Source of the DNA: Actinomadura mexicana
GTDB taxonomy: Bacteria > Actinomycetota > Actinomycetes > Streptosporangiales > Streptosporangiaceae
Length of the DNA stretch: 64,000 bases
NCBI RefSeq assembly: GCF_900188105.1
Contig: NZ_FZNP01000003.1
Span: 310,001-374,000 of the forward strand
Direction of reading: 5' to 3'
In this document: positions 1-8,979 of the stretch, piece by piece
Layout: the number at the start of each line of letters is the position of its first letter
How positions within the stretch are numbered: position 1 is the first letter of the stretch
The notes under the pieces: generated by a model
Seen by the model: the letters and a program-made list of their open reading frames with translations, nothing else
The model's database searches: none
What the model was told of the DNA's origin: nothing
Translations under genes and position numbers: made by a program

Positions 1-1141
1 CGATCGGCTCCTGGGCGGCCAGCAGGTAGCGGCGGCACAGCTCCAGGAGGTAGAGCCGGACGGTCGCCTCCGCGGCGGGGCCCGTCGGCCCGAGCGGCTC
101 CAGGAGGGCGGCGGCGCCGTCCGGCCAGGTGGCGTAGGGCGGCCCGGACGCGGTGCGCATCGCCTCCTGGAGCCGGTAGTGCAGCAGGTCGAACCCGTTC
201 GGGACGCCGCGCGAGAACCGCTCCCAGTCCCACAGGCGCAGCACGCCGCGGTGCCAGGCCATGTTCCACGGCGTCCAGTCGCCGTGCCAGGCGCCGAAGT
301 CCAGGACCAGGTCGCCGTGCGCCTTGCCGACGCCCTCGACGACCTCGCCGAAGGCGTCGCGCTGCCGCTCGTCCAGGACCAGGCCGGGGCTCGCGGTCAT
401 CTCCTGCCAGTAGGCGCTGCCGCGCAGCGGCGCCCGCTCGACGCCGCCGACCTCGAACAGCGCCCGCATCTGGGCGACGGGGGCCCGGCTCCGCGGACGC
501 CAGCCAAGCGCGCCGGTCGGGAGCGGTTCGAGGACGAGCAGGTCGAGGCCGTGCCAGGTGCCGTGGTGGAGCAGCCGCGGGACGTGCGGGCGCCCGCGCG
601 ACTCCGAGGCGGGCAGGTGGGCGTTCAGGTAGGTGAGGGCGGCTGCCTCGCCGGCGAGCAGGGCGCGGGCCGTGCCGGTGTCGCCGATCTTGACGAACGC
701 CGCGGGCTCGCCGCGCGGCGTCAGCACGTGCAGGATCGGTTTGCGGTTGGCGCGGGCGCTCCCGAGCCCCACGCTGACCACCACCGGCCGGCCGAGCAGT
801 TCCGACAGCCGGTCCTCGACGGAGGGGCCGCCGCCGGTGACGCGGAGCCGGTCGCGCAGCGTCCGCTCCGGCAGCCCGGTGCGCACCGCCGCCGCCGTCA
901 GGCCGCGGGAGGCGCGCTGCTTCACGCCGAGGTCGTGGCTGTAGCGGCGCAGCGCGGCCGCGGTGGCGCGCGGCATCCCCGCCGGGACGAGCAGGCGCGG
1001 CCGTTCCGCGTCCGGCAGGAACGCCAGTTCCCGGCGCGCCCCCTCGGAGCGCCCCGGCCCGACGGCCTCCACCCGCGCGTCCGGCCACAGGTCCCGCACC
1101 GCCGAGATCCAGGCGGCCCGCGTCTGCTCCGGGGCGCTCAC
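1..1141 (-). CDS. Aminoglycoside-phosphotransferase-fold kinase, C-terminus beyond window
   Basis: Read on the minus strand from a GTG (1141-1139) that overlaps the stop of the O-antigen-ligase gene by four bases (GTGA). It stays open to the left edge, so the end is missing. At about residue 286 it has HGDWTPWN, matching the Brenner catalytic loop HxDxxxxN of APH/choline-kinase-fold enzymes, followed about 15 residues later by LWDWE, a metal-binding acidic position. An N-lobe-like GxxxAFVKIGD segment precedes it. Known for the fold: ATP-dependent phosphorylation of a small hydroxylated substrate. Translational coupling to a glycan ligase suggests a sugar or lipid-linked intermediate rather than an antibiotic (inference). 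The substrate is unknown. Confidence 0.8.
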   Translation of the reverse strand, partial: MSAPEQTRAAWISAVRDLWPDARVEAVGPGRSEGARRELAFLPDAERPRLLVPAGMPRATAAALRRYSHDLGVKQRASRGLTAAAVRTGLPERTLRDRLRVTGGGPSVEDRLSELLGRPVVVSVGLGSARANRKPILHVLTPRGEPAAFVKIGDTGTARALLAGEAAALTYLNAHLPASESRGRPHVPRLLHHGTWHGLDLLVLEPLPTGALGWRPRSRAPVAQMRALFEVGGVERAPLRGSAYWQEMTASPGLVLDERQRDAFGEVVEGVGKAHGDLVLDFGAWHGDWTPWNMAWHRGVLRLWDWERFSRGVPNGFDLLHYRLQEAMRTASGPPYATWPDGAAALLEPLGPTGPAAEATVRLYLLELCRRYLLAAQEPI

Positions 1142-2550
1142 AGCGGCGCCTCCTCGGCGGCGACCCGGGCACGGGCGCGCGGCCGGGCCTCGGCGCGGGC
1201 GTCCCGGCTCGCCCGCCACATCAGGCCCACAGCGATCATCACCGTGTACAGCGGTACCTCCACCATGTCGTAAGTGATCATGAACAGGCCGCAGGCGATC
1301 AGGACGGCGCAGCCCGCCAGCGAGTACGCGCCGCGCTCGCGCCAGTGCCGCAGGAACCGGACGGCGAAGAACGCGCAGAACGCGATCGTCCCGACGATGC
1401 CGTTGGCGAACAGCAGGAGCCACAGATGGCCCTGGGTGCCGAGCGGCGGCGAGCCGCACGCCTTGCAGCCGATCTTGTCGCCGCCGGAGACCTGGCCGAG
1501 GTCGCCCTGGACGTTGCGGGTGGACCCGAAACCGACCAGCGGGGAGCCGGTGAGGGCGCTGCGGGTGGTCTCCTCGGCCAGCAGCGTGCGGCGGTTGTTG
1601 CTGTGCGGGTTGTCGAGGCGGTCCTGGACGAGGCCGGGCAGCGGCGACAGCGCCACGACGATCGCGCCCGCCGCGGCCATCCCGGCCGTCCAGGCGATCA
1701 CGCGGGGACCCCCCACCTGGAGCAGTTTCGCGACGCCGAACAGGCCGATCGCGCCGAGCGCCCCCCACAGCCCCCGGTTCAGCGAGTACACGACCGGCCA
1801 CAGCGACGCGGCGAGGACGGCCAGCCCGAACGCGCGGCGCCGCATGTCGGCGCGGACGATCCAGGTCAGCAGGAAGTACGGGAGGAAGAACGCGTAGGCG
1901 GCGCCCCAGGTGTTGGCGTAGGCGAAGGGCGCCATGGGCCGGGACTGCTCGAACCCGAGGATCGACTCCACCTCGGAGACCCTCGGGTGGACGATGTCGC
2001 GGACGAAGGAGTTGGAGGTCAACCCGTGCGGCAGCACCATCTCCACCGGCGAGGTGAGCTGGATCGAGGGGAAGAACGAACCGATCACCCCGCCGACGGT
2101 CGTCACGATGAACATGTAGCCGAGGAGCCTGCCGATCTTGCCCGACGGCAGCTCCCGCTCGCTCATGTTGCCGACGTAGAGCAGCACGATGGTGGACGAC
2201 AGGTACCAGGCGAGCCGGTAGCCGTACACCAGGACCCGGCTGAACCCGCCGCCCGGTTCGGCGAGGGGCGCGTCGGCCCACAGCACGAGCACGCCCAGCG
2301 CGACCCAGAGCAGGAAGAACAGCCACACCCCGAACCCGCCCGGCGCGACCAGGGTGCCGCGCCGCCGCCACAGCGTCATGCCCATGGGCACGCTGATGAC
2401 GAGCAGCACGATGTTGGCCAGGCCGAGGATCCACCACAGCGGGAAGCCGAGCAGCGCGACGGCGAGCGGCCATCCCGGCCGCAGGCGCCAGGGCAGCAGC
2501 CGCGGCGTCGCGAGAGGAGTGCTCCCCGCGATCCCTCGCATCCCGGCCAA
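1138..2550 (-). CDS. O-antigen ligase/polymerase-like polytopic membrane protein
   Basis: 470 residues with about ten to twelve hydrophobic segments and a long extracytoplasmic stretch in the second half, the layout of Wzy/WaaL/O-antigen-ligase family proteins that join or polymerise lipid-linked glycans at the outer membrane face. The first in-frame start is TTG at 2550, with GGAG six bases upstream. An ATG three codons later is possible. The stop overlaps the next gene's GTG by four bases, so the kinase downstream is translationally coupled. It is divergent from the PKD-domain gene across a 389-bp intergenic region that may carry a structured RNA. The family call rests on topology and overall resemblance. 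Substrate is not readable. Confidence 0.75.
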   Translation of the reverse strand: MAGMRGIAGSTPLATPRLLPWRLRPGWPLAVALLGFPLWWILGLANIVLLVISVPMGMTLWRRRGTLVAPGGFGVWLFFLLWVALGVLVLWADAPLAEPGGGFSRVLVYGYRLAWYLSSTIVLLYVGNMSERELPSGKIGRLLGYMFIVTTVGGVIGSFFPSIQLTSPVEMVLPHGLTSNSFVRDIVHPRVSEVESILGFEQSRPMAPFAYANTWGAAYAFFLPYFLLTWIVRADMRRRAFGLAVLAASLWPVVYSLNRGLWGALGAIGLFGVAKLLQVGGPRVIAWTAGMAAAGAIVVALSPLPGLVQDRLDNPHSNNRRTLLAEETTRSALTGSPLVGFGSTRNVQGDLGQVSGGDKIGCKACGSPPLGTQGHLWLLLFANGIVGTIAFCAFFAVRFLRHWRERGAYSLAGCAVLIACGLFMITYDMVEVPLYTVMIAVGLMWRASRDARAEARPRARARVAAEEAPL

Positions 2551-2939
2551 TCACCGCTCCGTTTCCGTGGGACGCGCCTGCGGGCGCGCGGACCGTTCCG
2601 TCCGGTCCCGGACGCGCGTCGCCCATGGAAGGACGTCCTGTCTCTTACCAGGGGCGACAGCCCGCGGTGGCCGACTTCGGCCACGCGATCCGGTCGTCCG
2701 GTGAGACCCGGCAAGCGTCCTTTCGAGGTGCGCAGCGTACCTCGCGAGACGCGATGGGCGTGCCCGCCGGGGCGCGTCGCGGGGTCCTGCGGCAGGCGGA
2801 TCGCCGTGCTGTTCGGCGGCCGGAACCGAAAAGTCAGTGATCAAACGGCGGTCCGGTGGCCCGCTGGCTACGATTGCGCGGCGTCGTGTGCCTTCACGGG
2901 CAACGCGGCGTCTTACTTCTATCTTGCACGGAGGGGTCG
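2551..2939. other. Divergent intergenic region between ligase-like and PKD-domain genes
   Basis: 389 bases without a convincing gene. It must hold the start signals for both flanking genes. It contains the nested inverted-repeat element described separately at 2629-2722. A TACGAT hexamer at 2868-2873 could be a -10 for the plus-strand gene, but no good -35 is visible. The short open frames here lack ribosome binding sites and coding character. Confidence 0.6.
2629..2722. ncRNA. Candidate structured RNA leader, multibranched
   Basis: Nested pairings: AAGGACG (2629-2635) with CGTCCTT (2716-2722); GTCTC (2640-2644) with GAGAC (2703-2707); inside them three hairpins, GGGC/GCCC closing a GACA loop (2652-2663), a 7-bp GTGGCCG/CGGCCAC stem with ACTT loop (2667-2684), and CCGG-TCGT-CCGG (2690-2701). 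Two coaxial outer stems around three hairpins is a riboswitch-like shape. It lies 79 bases upstream of the TTG of the ligase-like gene on the minus strand and about 218 bases upstream of the PKD gene on the plus strand, so the sense strand is unclear. No known riboswitch signature was recognised. GC-rich DNA makes chance pairing common. Confidence 0.35.
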
Positions 2940-5780
2940 ATGGGCAGACGCAGGTGGGGGGCGTTGGCCGTGGGGGCCGCGCTGGCGCTGGGAACGCTTA
3001 CGGGGAGCCTCGCCGCGGGCACCCCGGCGCGCGCGGACCAGAGGGGATCCGAACCCGGGCACGGCAGGGTCGTCAGCGCCGACCCGGCGAACCACACGCC
3101 GAACGTGCTGGACGGCGATGTCAAGTCGATCATCAAGATCGGCGGCAAGATCTACGTCGGCGGCTCCTTCACCCAGGTGAAGGAGGTCGGGGCCAACAAG
3201 CCGACGCTGGTCCGCAACCGGCTGTTCGCCTTCGACGCCGCCACCGGCGCCATCGACACCGGCTTCACGCCCGACCTCAACAAGGGCGAGGCCAGCGCTC
3301 TGCTGCCCGCACCCGACGGCCAGTCGATCTACGTCGGCGGAAGCTTCAGCGAGATCAACGGCGTCCGGCACTTCGTGCTCGCCAGGATCAACGCCCAGAC
3401 CGGCGCCCCCATCGCCTCGTTCGACCCCCAGCTCGACGCCAAGGTCCGCGACCTGCGGCTGGCGGGCGGCCGGCTGTACGCCGGCGGCACCTTCGCGACC
3501 GTCGGCGGCGCCGCGAGGGCGGCCCTCGCCGCCCTCGACCCCCAGACGGGGGCCCGCGACGACTTCGTGAACCTGAACTTCGCCGGCACCCAGACCGGCG
3601 ACGGCGTCACCCAGATCTACAAGATGGACGTCAGCCCGGACGGCTCCAAGCTCGTCGGCATCGGCAACTTCAACTCGGTCGCGGGCAGCACCCGCCGCCA
3701 GATCGTCATGGTGGACCTCGGCGGCCCGTCCGCCCAGCTCGCGAACTGGGACACCGCCCGCTACGCCGACCAGTGCTCTCAGTCGTTCGACACCTACATG
3801 CGCGACGTCGAGTTCTCTCCGGACGGCTCGTACTTCGTGGTGACGACCACCGGCGCCTACGGCGGCTCCGCGAAGCTGTGCGACACCCAGGCCCGCTGGG
3901 AGAACACCGCCGCAGGCGGCGGCCAGCAGCCGACCTGGGTGAACTACACCGGGGGCGACACCACCTACGCCGTGGAGATCACCGACACGGCCGTCTACAC
4001 CGGCGGCCACTTCCGGTGGGCGAACAACCCGTTCGCGGGCGACAACCCCGGCCAGGGCGCCGTCGGCCGCGAGGGCATCGTCGCGCTCGACCCGGCCAGC
4101 GGCCTGCCGTTCAGCTGGAACCCCGGCCGCGACAAGGGCGTCGGCGTCTTCGACATGCTGGCCACCGACGAGGGACTGTGGATCGGCAGCGACACCGACA
4201 ACGTCGGCGGCGAGTTCCACCAGAAGCTCGCGATGTTCCCCGTCGCCGGCGGCGCGGCCGTCCCCGCGTACAGCACCGGTGAGCTGCCCGGGAACGTCTA
4301 CTCCGGCGGCGGCACGGGCTTCGGGGCCGCCAACTACCTCAGGCACCGCTCGTTCGACGGCAGCACCGCCGGCGCCGCGGTCGAGGACGGCACCGCGGGC
4401 GTCGACTGGCGGACCGCGCGCGGCGCGTTCATGGTCAACGGGGAGCTCTTCTACGGGTCGTCGGACGGCCTGTTCCGGCGCCGCTCCTTCGACGGCACCG
4501 CGCTCGGCACGGCCGCCACCATCGACACCGCCGACCAGCTCGCCACCATGTCGACCTGGCACTCGCAGGTGGCGAACATCACCGGCATGTTCTTCGCCAA
4601 GGGCCGGATCTACTACACGCGCGGGCAGTCGGCGCTCTACTACCGGACGTTCAACCCGGAGAGCAACGTCGTCGGCGCGCAGGAGTTCGTCGCGGTGAAC
4701 AACCTGCCCGGCATGAGCTGGAGCTCGGCCGGCGGCATGTTCGTCAACGGCGCGGACCTCTACTACGTCAACAACGGCAACGGCCGGCTCTACCGGGTCG
4801 CGTTCTCCGCGGCGGGAGTGCCGTCCGGCTCGTCGACCGAGGTCAGCACCGCCGACTGGCGCGGCCGGACCGTGTTCCTGTACGCGGGGACGCCGAACCA
4901 GCCGCCGAACGCCGCGTTCGCCGGCAACTGCGACGGGCTCGACTGCACGTTCAACGCCGCCGGCTCGTCCGACCCCGACGGTTCGATCGCCTCCTACGCC
5001 TGGGACTTCGGCGACGGCGAGACCGGCACGGGCGCCGCGCCGCAGCACGCGTTCGCCGCGGCCGGCACCTACACGGTCAAGCTGACGGTGACCGACGACC
5101 GCGGCGGCAAGGGCACCAGGTCCCAGGACGTGACGGTCGCCTCGAACCAGGTGAACATCGGCTACCGCGGCGGGGCGGGCGGCAACGGCAACGTCCAGAC
5201 CGCCACGGCGCAGGTCCCGCCGGCGGTGCAGCCCGGCGACGGCATGATCCTCATGCTGACGTTCAACAGCAGCGAGGCGACGCTGGCGTCCCCGCCCTCC
5301 GGGTGGACGCAGATCGGCACGCAGGCGGCGGGCACCGCGACGTCCGTCGTCTGGAAGCGCGTCGCCCAGGCCGGTGACGCCGGCACGCAGGTCGGCATCG
5401 GGTTGAGCACCTACACCAAGGCCGACATCCGGCTGCTCGCCTACGAGGGCACCAACGCCACCGACCCGGTCGCGGCGGTGGCCAAGGGCAGCGACCCCGG
5501 TTCCGGCACCGACCACACCAGCCCGTCCGCGCAGGTGGACGCCGCCGGGTCCTGGGCGGTGACGTACTGGGCGGACAAGTCGTCCAGCACCACGTCCTGG
5601 ACGGCCCCGGCCGGTGTGGAGACCCGCGGCACCGGGATCGGCTCGGGCAGCGGCCGCATCACGGCCCTGGTCGCCGACAGCGACGGCACGGTCGCCACCG
5701 GCACCTACGGCGGAAAGACGGCGACGACCGACGCCGCCAGCCGCGCCGCGCTGTGGACCATCATCCTGGCCCGCAAGTAG
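2940..5780 (+). CDS. Secreted beta-propeller-like protein with PKD domain
   Basis: 946 residues from ATG 2940, chosen because GGAGG lies six bases upstream and the following 32 residues form a Sec signal peptide ending in ARA. Residues 45-455 carry repeated IYVGGSF / LYAGGTF blades typical of propeller-type secreted proteins. A central region with RSFDG repeats follows. A PKD domain spans about 651-737 (SSDPDGSIASYAWDFGDG, then TYTVKLTVTDDRG). The last 200 residues form an Ig- or jelly-roll-like beta domain. No catalytic motif is evident, so a cell-surface binding or structural role is inferred. It is paralogous over the first 450 residues to the protein at 7598-8872, sharing DTYMR-[DG]-[VM]-[ED]-FSPDG and PTWVN. 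It is convergent with the GH26-like gene across a strong terminator. Confidence 0.85.
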   Translation: MGRRRWGALAVGAALALGTLTGSLAAGTPARADQRGSEPGHGRVVSADPANHTPNVLDGDVKSIIKIGGKIYVGGSFTQVKEVGANKPTLVRNRLFAFDAATGAIDTGFTPDLNKGEASALLPAPDGQSIYVGGSFSEINGVRHFVLARINAQTGAPIASFDPQLDAKVRDLRLAGGRLYAGGTFATVGGAARAALAALDPQTGARDDFVNLNFAGTQTGDGVTQIYKMDVSPDGSKLVGIGNFNSVAGSTRRQIVMVDLGGPSAQLANWDTARYADQCSQSFDTYMRDVEFSPDGSYFVVTTTGAYGGSAKLCDTQARWENTAAGGGQQPTWVNYTGGDTTYAVEITDTAVYTGGHFRWANNPFAGDNPGQGAVGREGIVALDPASGLPFSWNPGRDKGVGVFDMLATDEGLWIGSDTDNVGGEFHQKLAMFPVAGGAAVPAYSTGELPGNVYSGGGTGFGAANYLRHRSFDGSTAGAAVEDGTAGVDWRTARGAFMVNGELFYGSSDGLFRRRSFDGTALGTAATIDTADQLATMSTWHSQVANITGMFFAKGRIYYTRGQSALYYRTFNPESNVVGAQEFVAVNNLPGMSWSSAGGMFVNGADLYYVNNGNGRLYRVAFSAAGVPSGSSTEVSTADWRGRTVFLYAGTPNQPPNAAFAGNCDGLDCTFNAAGSSDPDGSIASYAWDFGDGETGTGAAPQHAFAAAGTYTVKLTVTDDRGGKGTRSQDVTVASNQVNIGYRGGAGGNGNVQTATAQVPPAVQPGDGMILMLTFNSSEATLASPPSGWTQIGTQAAGTATSVVWKRVAQAGDAGTQVGIGLSTYTKADIRLLAYEGTNATDPVAAVAKGSDPGSGTDHTSPSAQVDAAGSWAVTYWADKSSSTTSWTAPAGVETRGTGIGSGSGRITALVADSDGTVATGTYGGKTATTDAASRAALWTIILARK

Positions 5781-5794
5781 GAACGCGTCACCGC

Positions 5795-5840
5795 ACGTGC
5801 CGCGCCCCCCACCGGGAACCCGGTGGGGGGCGCGGCACGT
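5795..5840. terminator. Bidirectional hairpin terminator
   Basis: A perfect 20-bp inverted repeat (arms 5795-5814 and 5821-5840) closes a six-base GGAACC loop 14 bases after the PKD gene stop. It sits between convergent genes, so it can serve both strands. It lacks a T-tract, as is usual for terminators in high-GC actinomycetes. Confidence 0.8.
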
Positions 5841-5888
5841 CGGCGGGCTCCATGGGGGGCCCGGCCCGTCAGGGCCTAACCCGCCAGG

Positions 5889-5914
5889 GGCCCGGGCCGG
5901 TAGTGGCCCGGGCC
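5889..5914 (-). terminator. Hairpin downstream of GH26-like gene
   Basis: Two copies of GGCCCGGGCC (5889-5898 and 5905-5914) pair around a six-base loop, 14 bases past the stop of the minus-strand hydrolase gene. Each arm is itself palindromic, so alternative pairings exist. Confidence 0.5.
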
Positions 5915-5927
5915 GCGGACGGGGCCT

Positions 5928-7541
5928 TCAGCAGAAGTCGCTCCAGGCCTTGCGGCTCTGGGCGTCGAGGAGGCGGAAGTCGCCGGTGTTCCAGTCGAGG
6001 TCGAAGTAGGCGACCCACAGGGCACGGTTCCTGGCGAGGTAGGCGTTGGTGGCCTGCAGCCAGGCGGCGCGCCGGTCGCCGTTGTCTCCGGCGACGAGGT
6101 AGCTGCCGGTCTCGGCGACGCCGAACGGGAGGTCCTCGCCCTTGCTCACGGCGACGACGCGGTCGTACATGGCGGCCGGGTCGTCGTAGCGGCCCTTCTT
6201 CCAGCCGAGGTTGTACACGTCCCAGCCGAGGACCTGGACGACGTCGCGGCCCGGGTAGTAGTCGCGCCAGTCGCGCTTGGACAGCGGGTCGAGGCTCCAG
6301 CCCATCAGGACGAGGGTGGCGTGGAGGCGGGAGTTGCCGGCCTTGTCGGCGAGGGACCGCAGCCGCCGCCACGCGGCGCGGTAGTCGGCGGCGGTGAACT
6401 CGCCGGAGGCGATGTTGTCCTCGGGCTCGTGGTAGTAGACCCAGTAGAGGTCGCGGTCGCGGGGCGCGGTGGCGAACCAGCGGGTCAGCTCCCGGTCGTA
6501 CCTGCCGGCGAGGACGTCCTTGGGCGCCAGCTTGAACGAGATGATCGGCGGGCGGTTCCCGGTGTCGGGCTTGCCCGGCCAGGCGGGCGGGACGCCCTGG
6601 TAGAACAGCCGGACCGTCTCCAGGCCGCCGTAGGCGGCGTCCAGGCGGGTGAGGGCCTTCTGGAAGGTCTCACCCGGCTTGAGTTCGAGGGAGAGGCCGC
6701 AGAGCGTCCGGCCGCCGGCCGGGGACGTCCTGGGGGTCTTCACCGGTTGCGGGGTCTCCCAGGTGGGTTCCGGCCCGGGCGCGGGAAGCGCCGTGCCGGA
6801 CGTCTCCGGCGACCTGCTCGGCGTCGGCGGCGGTGCGCCGGGCCGGGTCCGCAGGACGAGGCGCGGGCCCGCGGCGGTCTCCCGGGAGCGCAGCGAGACC
6901 GCCGTCCGTGAGCCCGGGCCGGTGATGGCGAACGCGTAGAGGCCGGGGCCGGACACCACCTTGCCGACGTCGAAGGACACCTTGCCCCCCGAACCGGTGG
7001 GGGCGGTCGCCACGACGGGTCCGGCGACCGGGCGGTTGCCCCAGGACGTGCCGTCCTCCGTCCACGCGCCGGGCAGCGTGCGCAGCTCGACCTGCCGCGG
7101 CCGGTTCTCCAGCCGGTCGAACGTCAGCTCCACGCGGGCCCGGGTGACCGCCGGGGTGCCGGGCGGGACCGTGAACGCGACGTAGGCCTCGGTGTGCCAG
7201 CCGGGCCACGCCGAGGCGGTGATCTTCTGCGCGTCGCCGAACGTCGTGCCGGGCATCTCGCGCACCACGTAGGTGTCCGCCGTGGCGGACACGACCGCGT
7301 TCGCGCGAGCGGCGGCCGTCCGGGCGTGGTGGGTCGTGCCGGTCCCCGACAGGGCGATCGCGCCCGCGGAGCCGCCCAGGACCAGCAGGGCGCCCGCGGA
7401 GGTGACGTAGAAGAACGGGCGGGGCCCGCGGCGCCGGTCGCGGCGCCGCCGCGGCCCGGCCGGCGGGACGGGCAGCGAGCGGCGCGCGTCCGGCCGGTGA
7501 TGGCCGCCGGGGACCACCTCGCGCTTTTCGTGATGGACCAC
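5928..7541 (-). CDS. Membrane-anchored GH26-like glycoside hydrolase with DNRLRE domain
   Basis: 537 residues. GTG start at 7541 with GGGAGG about ten bases upstream. An Arg-rich cytoplasmic tail is followed by one transmembrane segment near 43-66, so it is a type II anchored protein. Residues about 78-232 look like a DNRLRE/CBM96-type beta-sandwich (AYVAFTVPPG, WTEDGTSWGNRP). A Pro/Thr-rich linker leads to a catalytic domain from about 285 to the end. There YYHEPED near residue 372 and VAETG near residue 475 place glutamates as expected for acid/base and nucleophile in GH26-type clan-A hydrolases. It probably trims a beta-linked surface glycan outside the cell. Substrate assignment is inference. 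It lies between two homologous propeller proteins. Confidence 0.75.
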   Translation of the reverse strand: MVHHEKREVVPGGHHRPDARRSLPVPPAGPRRRRDRRRGPRPFFYVTSAGALLVLGGSAGAIALSGTGTTHHARTAAARANAVVSATADTYVVREMPGTTFGDAQKITASAWPGWHTEAYVAFTVPPGTPAVTRARVELTFDRLENRPRQVELRTLPGAWTEDGTSWGNRPVAGPVVATAPTGSGGKVSFDVGKVVSGPGLYAFAITGPGSRTAVSLRSRETAAGPRLVLRTRPGAPPPTPSRSPETSGTALPAPGPEPTWETPQPVKTPRTSPAGGRTLCGLSLELKPGETFQKALTRLDAAYGGLETVRLFYQGVPPAWPGKPDTGNRPPIISFKLAPKDVLAGRYDRELTRWFATAPRDRDLYWVYYHEPEDNIASGEFTAADYRAAWRRLRSLADKAGNSRLHATLVLMGWSLDPLSKRDWRDYYPGRDVVQVLGWDVYNLGWKKGRYDDPAAMYDRVVAVSKGEDLPFGVAETGSYLVAGDNGDRRAAWLQATNAYLARNRALWVAYFDLDWNTGDFRLLDAQSRKAWSDFC

Positions 7542-7597
7542 GGTCCCGCCCCCTCCCGCAGAACGTCCCCGCTCTTCATCTCATGCGAGCCGCCGGC

Positions 7598-8872
7598 TCA
7601 CCCCGTGGGGAACATCCCGAGGCGTCCGTGGTACTCGTGACCGAGCTGGTCGGTGTCGCTGCCGACGAGCATCCCCTTCGGATGGGCGACCAGCGTCTCG
7701 ACGCCGTGGCCGAGCGTCCGCGTGGGGTTCCACGGGAGCGCCTTGCCGGTCTTCGGGTCGAGCGCGCCGATGCCGGGGCGCGAGACGGCGCCGGGACCGG
7801 CGGAGTCGTGCCCGTAGGGGTTGTTCAGCCAGCGCTGGTGCCCGCCGACGTAGACCGCGGCGCCGGTCACCGAGGTGGACAGCAGCGTGTCGCCGCCCGT
7901 CCAGTTGACCCAGGTCGGCTTCTGCCCCGACCCGGTGGGGGACGACTCCCAGCGGGCGGCCGAGTCGCACATCTGGGCCTGGCCGTAGGGGCCGCCCGTG
8001 GTGACGACCACGAAGTACTTGCCGTCGGGCGAGAAGTCCATGCCCCGCATGTAGGTGTCGAACGCGGCGAGGTTGCAGGGGGTGGCGTACCGCTCGGTCG
8101 ACCAGGTCGACAGCTTCGCGGTGCCCTTGCCCAGGTTGATCATCGCGATCTGGACCCGGCGCTGGTCGTTCACCCTGGTGAACGTCCCGTTGATGACCAT
8201 CCGGGTGTCGGTGCGGTCGACCGCCATCCGGTACACCTTGAGGTCGCCCGCCCGGGGCTGGGCGATGGTGAAGTTGAACGCGTTGTCGGCGACGCCCGTC
8301 AGCCTGTCGACCCGCGCGAGCCCCGTGCGCGCCTTGCCGCCGGCCTTGGTGAAGGAACCGCCGATGTAGAGCCGGCCGCCGCGCACCACCATGGTGTTGA
8401 CCCGGTAGTTCACGTTCGGCTTGAAGCCGGTGTGGACCTTGTTGGTCGAGATCTTGAGCGCGGTCACCGTGCCGGTCTTGACGCCGTTGACGGTCGTGAA
8501 CGTCCCGGCGGCGTAGATCCAGTCGCTGGACCCGGGCTGCAGCGCGTGGACGGTCCCGTTGACCTTCGGGACGAAGGCCGTGCTGATCTTCCCGTTCCGC
8601 ATGTCGTAGGCGAACAGGTTGTGCCGCTTGACCGTCTTCTTGCCGCTGCCGGCCTCGCGGACCTCCTCGAAGTTCCCGCCGACGACGACCCAGTTCCCCA
8701 CGACGGTGATGGCGCGGACGGTGCCGTCCAGCACGTGCGGGGTGATGTTCACCGGGTTGGCGGAGACGACCGCCGACTGGGAGAGGTCGGCGGAGGCCGT
8801 GCCCGCGGCGGCGGGGACGGCGAGCACCGCGGCGAGCGCGGTGACCGTAAGGCGGGCGATGGTGGGGCGCAT
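7598..8872 (-). CDS. Secreted beta-propeller-like protein, no PKD domain
   Basis: 424 residues from ATG 8872, preceded by CGGAG eight bases upstream. The start is placed here rather than 13 codons earlier because residues 1-28 then form a clean signal peptide ending ASA. The mature protein carries repeated IYVGGSF/WVVVGGNF-type blades and matches the N-terminal half of the PKD protein at 2940-5780 along its length (shared DTYMRG, FSPDGKYFVV, PTWVNWTGGD, GSDTD). It ends where that protein enters its RSFDG region. The role is unknown. Likely a surface or extracellular beta-propeller scaffold. The upstream region has an AT-rich patch at 8921-8936 (CATAGCTAGATAGC) that may hold its promoter. Confidence 0.8.
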   Translation of the reverse strand: MRPTIARLTVTALAAVLAVPAAAGTASADLSQSAVVSANPVNITPHVLDGTVRAITVVGNWVVVGGNFEEVREAGSGKKTVKRHNLFAYDMRNGKISTAFVPKVNGTVHALQPGSSDWIYAAGTFTTVNGVKTGTVTALKISTNKVHTGFKPNVNYRVNTMVVRGGRLYIGGSFTKAGGKARTGLARVDRLTGVADNAFNFTIAQPRAGDLKVYRMAVDRTDTRMVINGTFTRVNDQRRVQIAMINLGKGTAKLSTWSTERYATPCNLAAFDTYMRGMDFSPDGKYFVVVTTGGPYGQAQMCDSAARWESSPTGSGQKPTWVNWTGGDTLLSTSVTGAAVYVGGHQRWLNNPYGHDSAGPGAVSRPGIGALDPKTGKALPWNPTRTLGHGVETLVAHPKGMLVGSDTDQLGHEYHGRLGMFPTG

Positions 8873-8979
8873 GAAGGTGCTCCGGGATGCGGCCGGGGAC
8901 GCTGATGGCATCTTGTCCTACCACATAGCTAGATAGCGGGAAGTGGTTCCTGGGAAGTGCGGCGTGCGAAGCTCGTGGC

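Noticed and set aside
1..1141. Aminoglycoside resistance gene
   Set aside because: The fold is right, but coupling to a glycan ligase and lack of specific APH motifs argue against an antibiotic substrate.
2629..2722. Known riboswitch classes (c-di-AMP ydaO, cobalamin, SAM, TPP, c-di-GMP)
   Set aside because: None of the conserved core sequences I know for these classes appears on either strand.
2919..5516. An 865-codon open frame antisense to the PKD-domain gene
   Set aside because: Composition is Gly/Val/Arg/Asp monotone with no recognisable domain; the plus-strand gene has a signal peptide, PKD domain and ribosome binding site.
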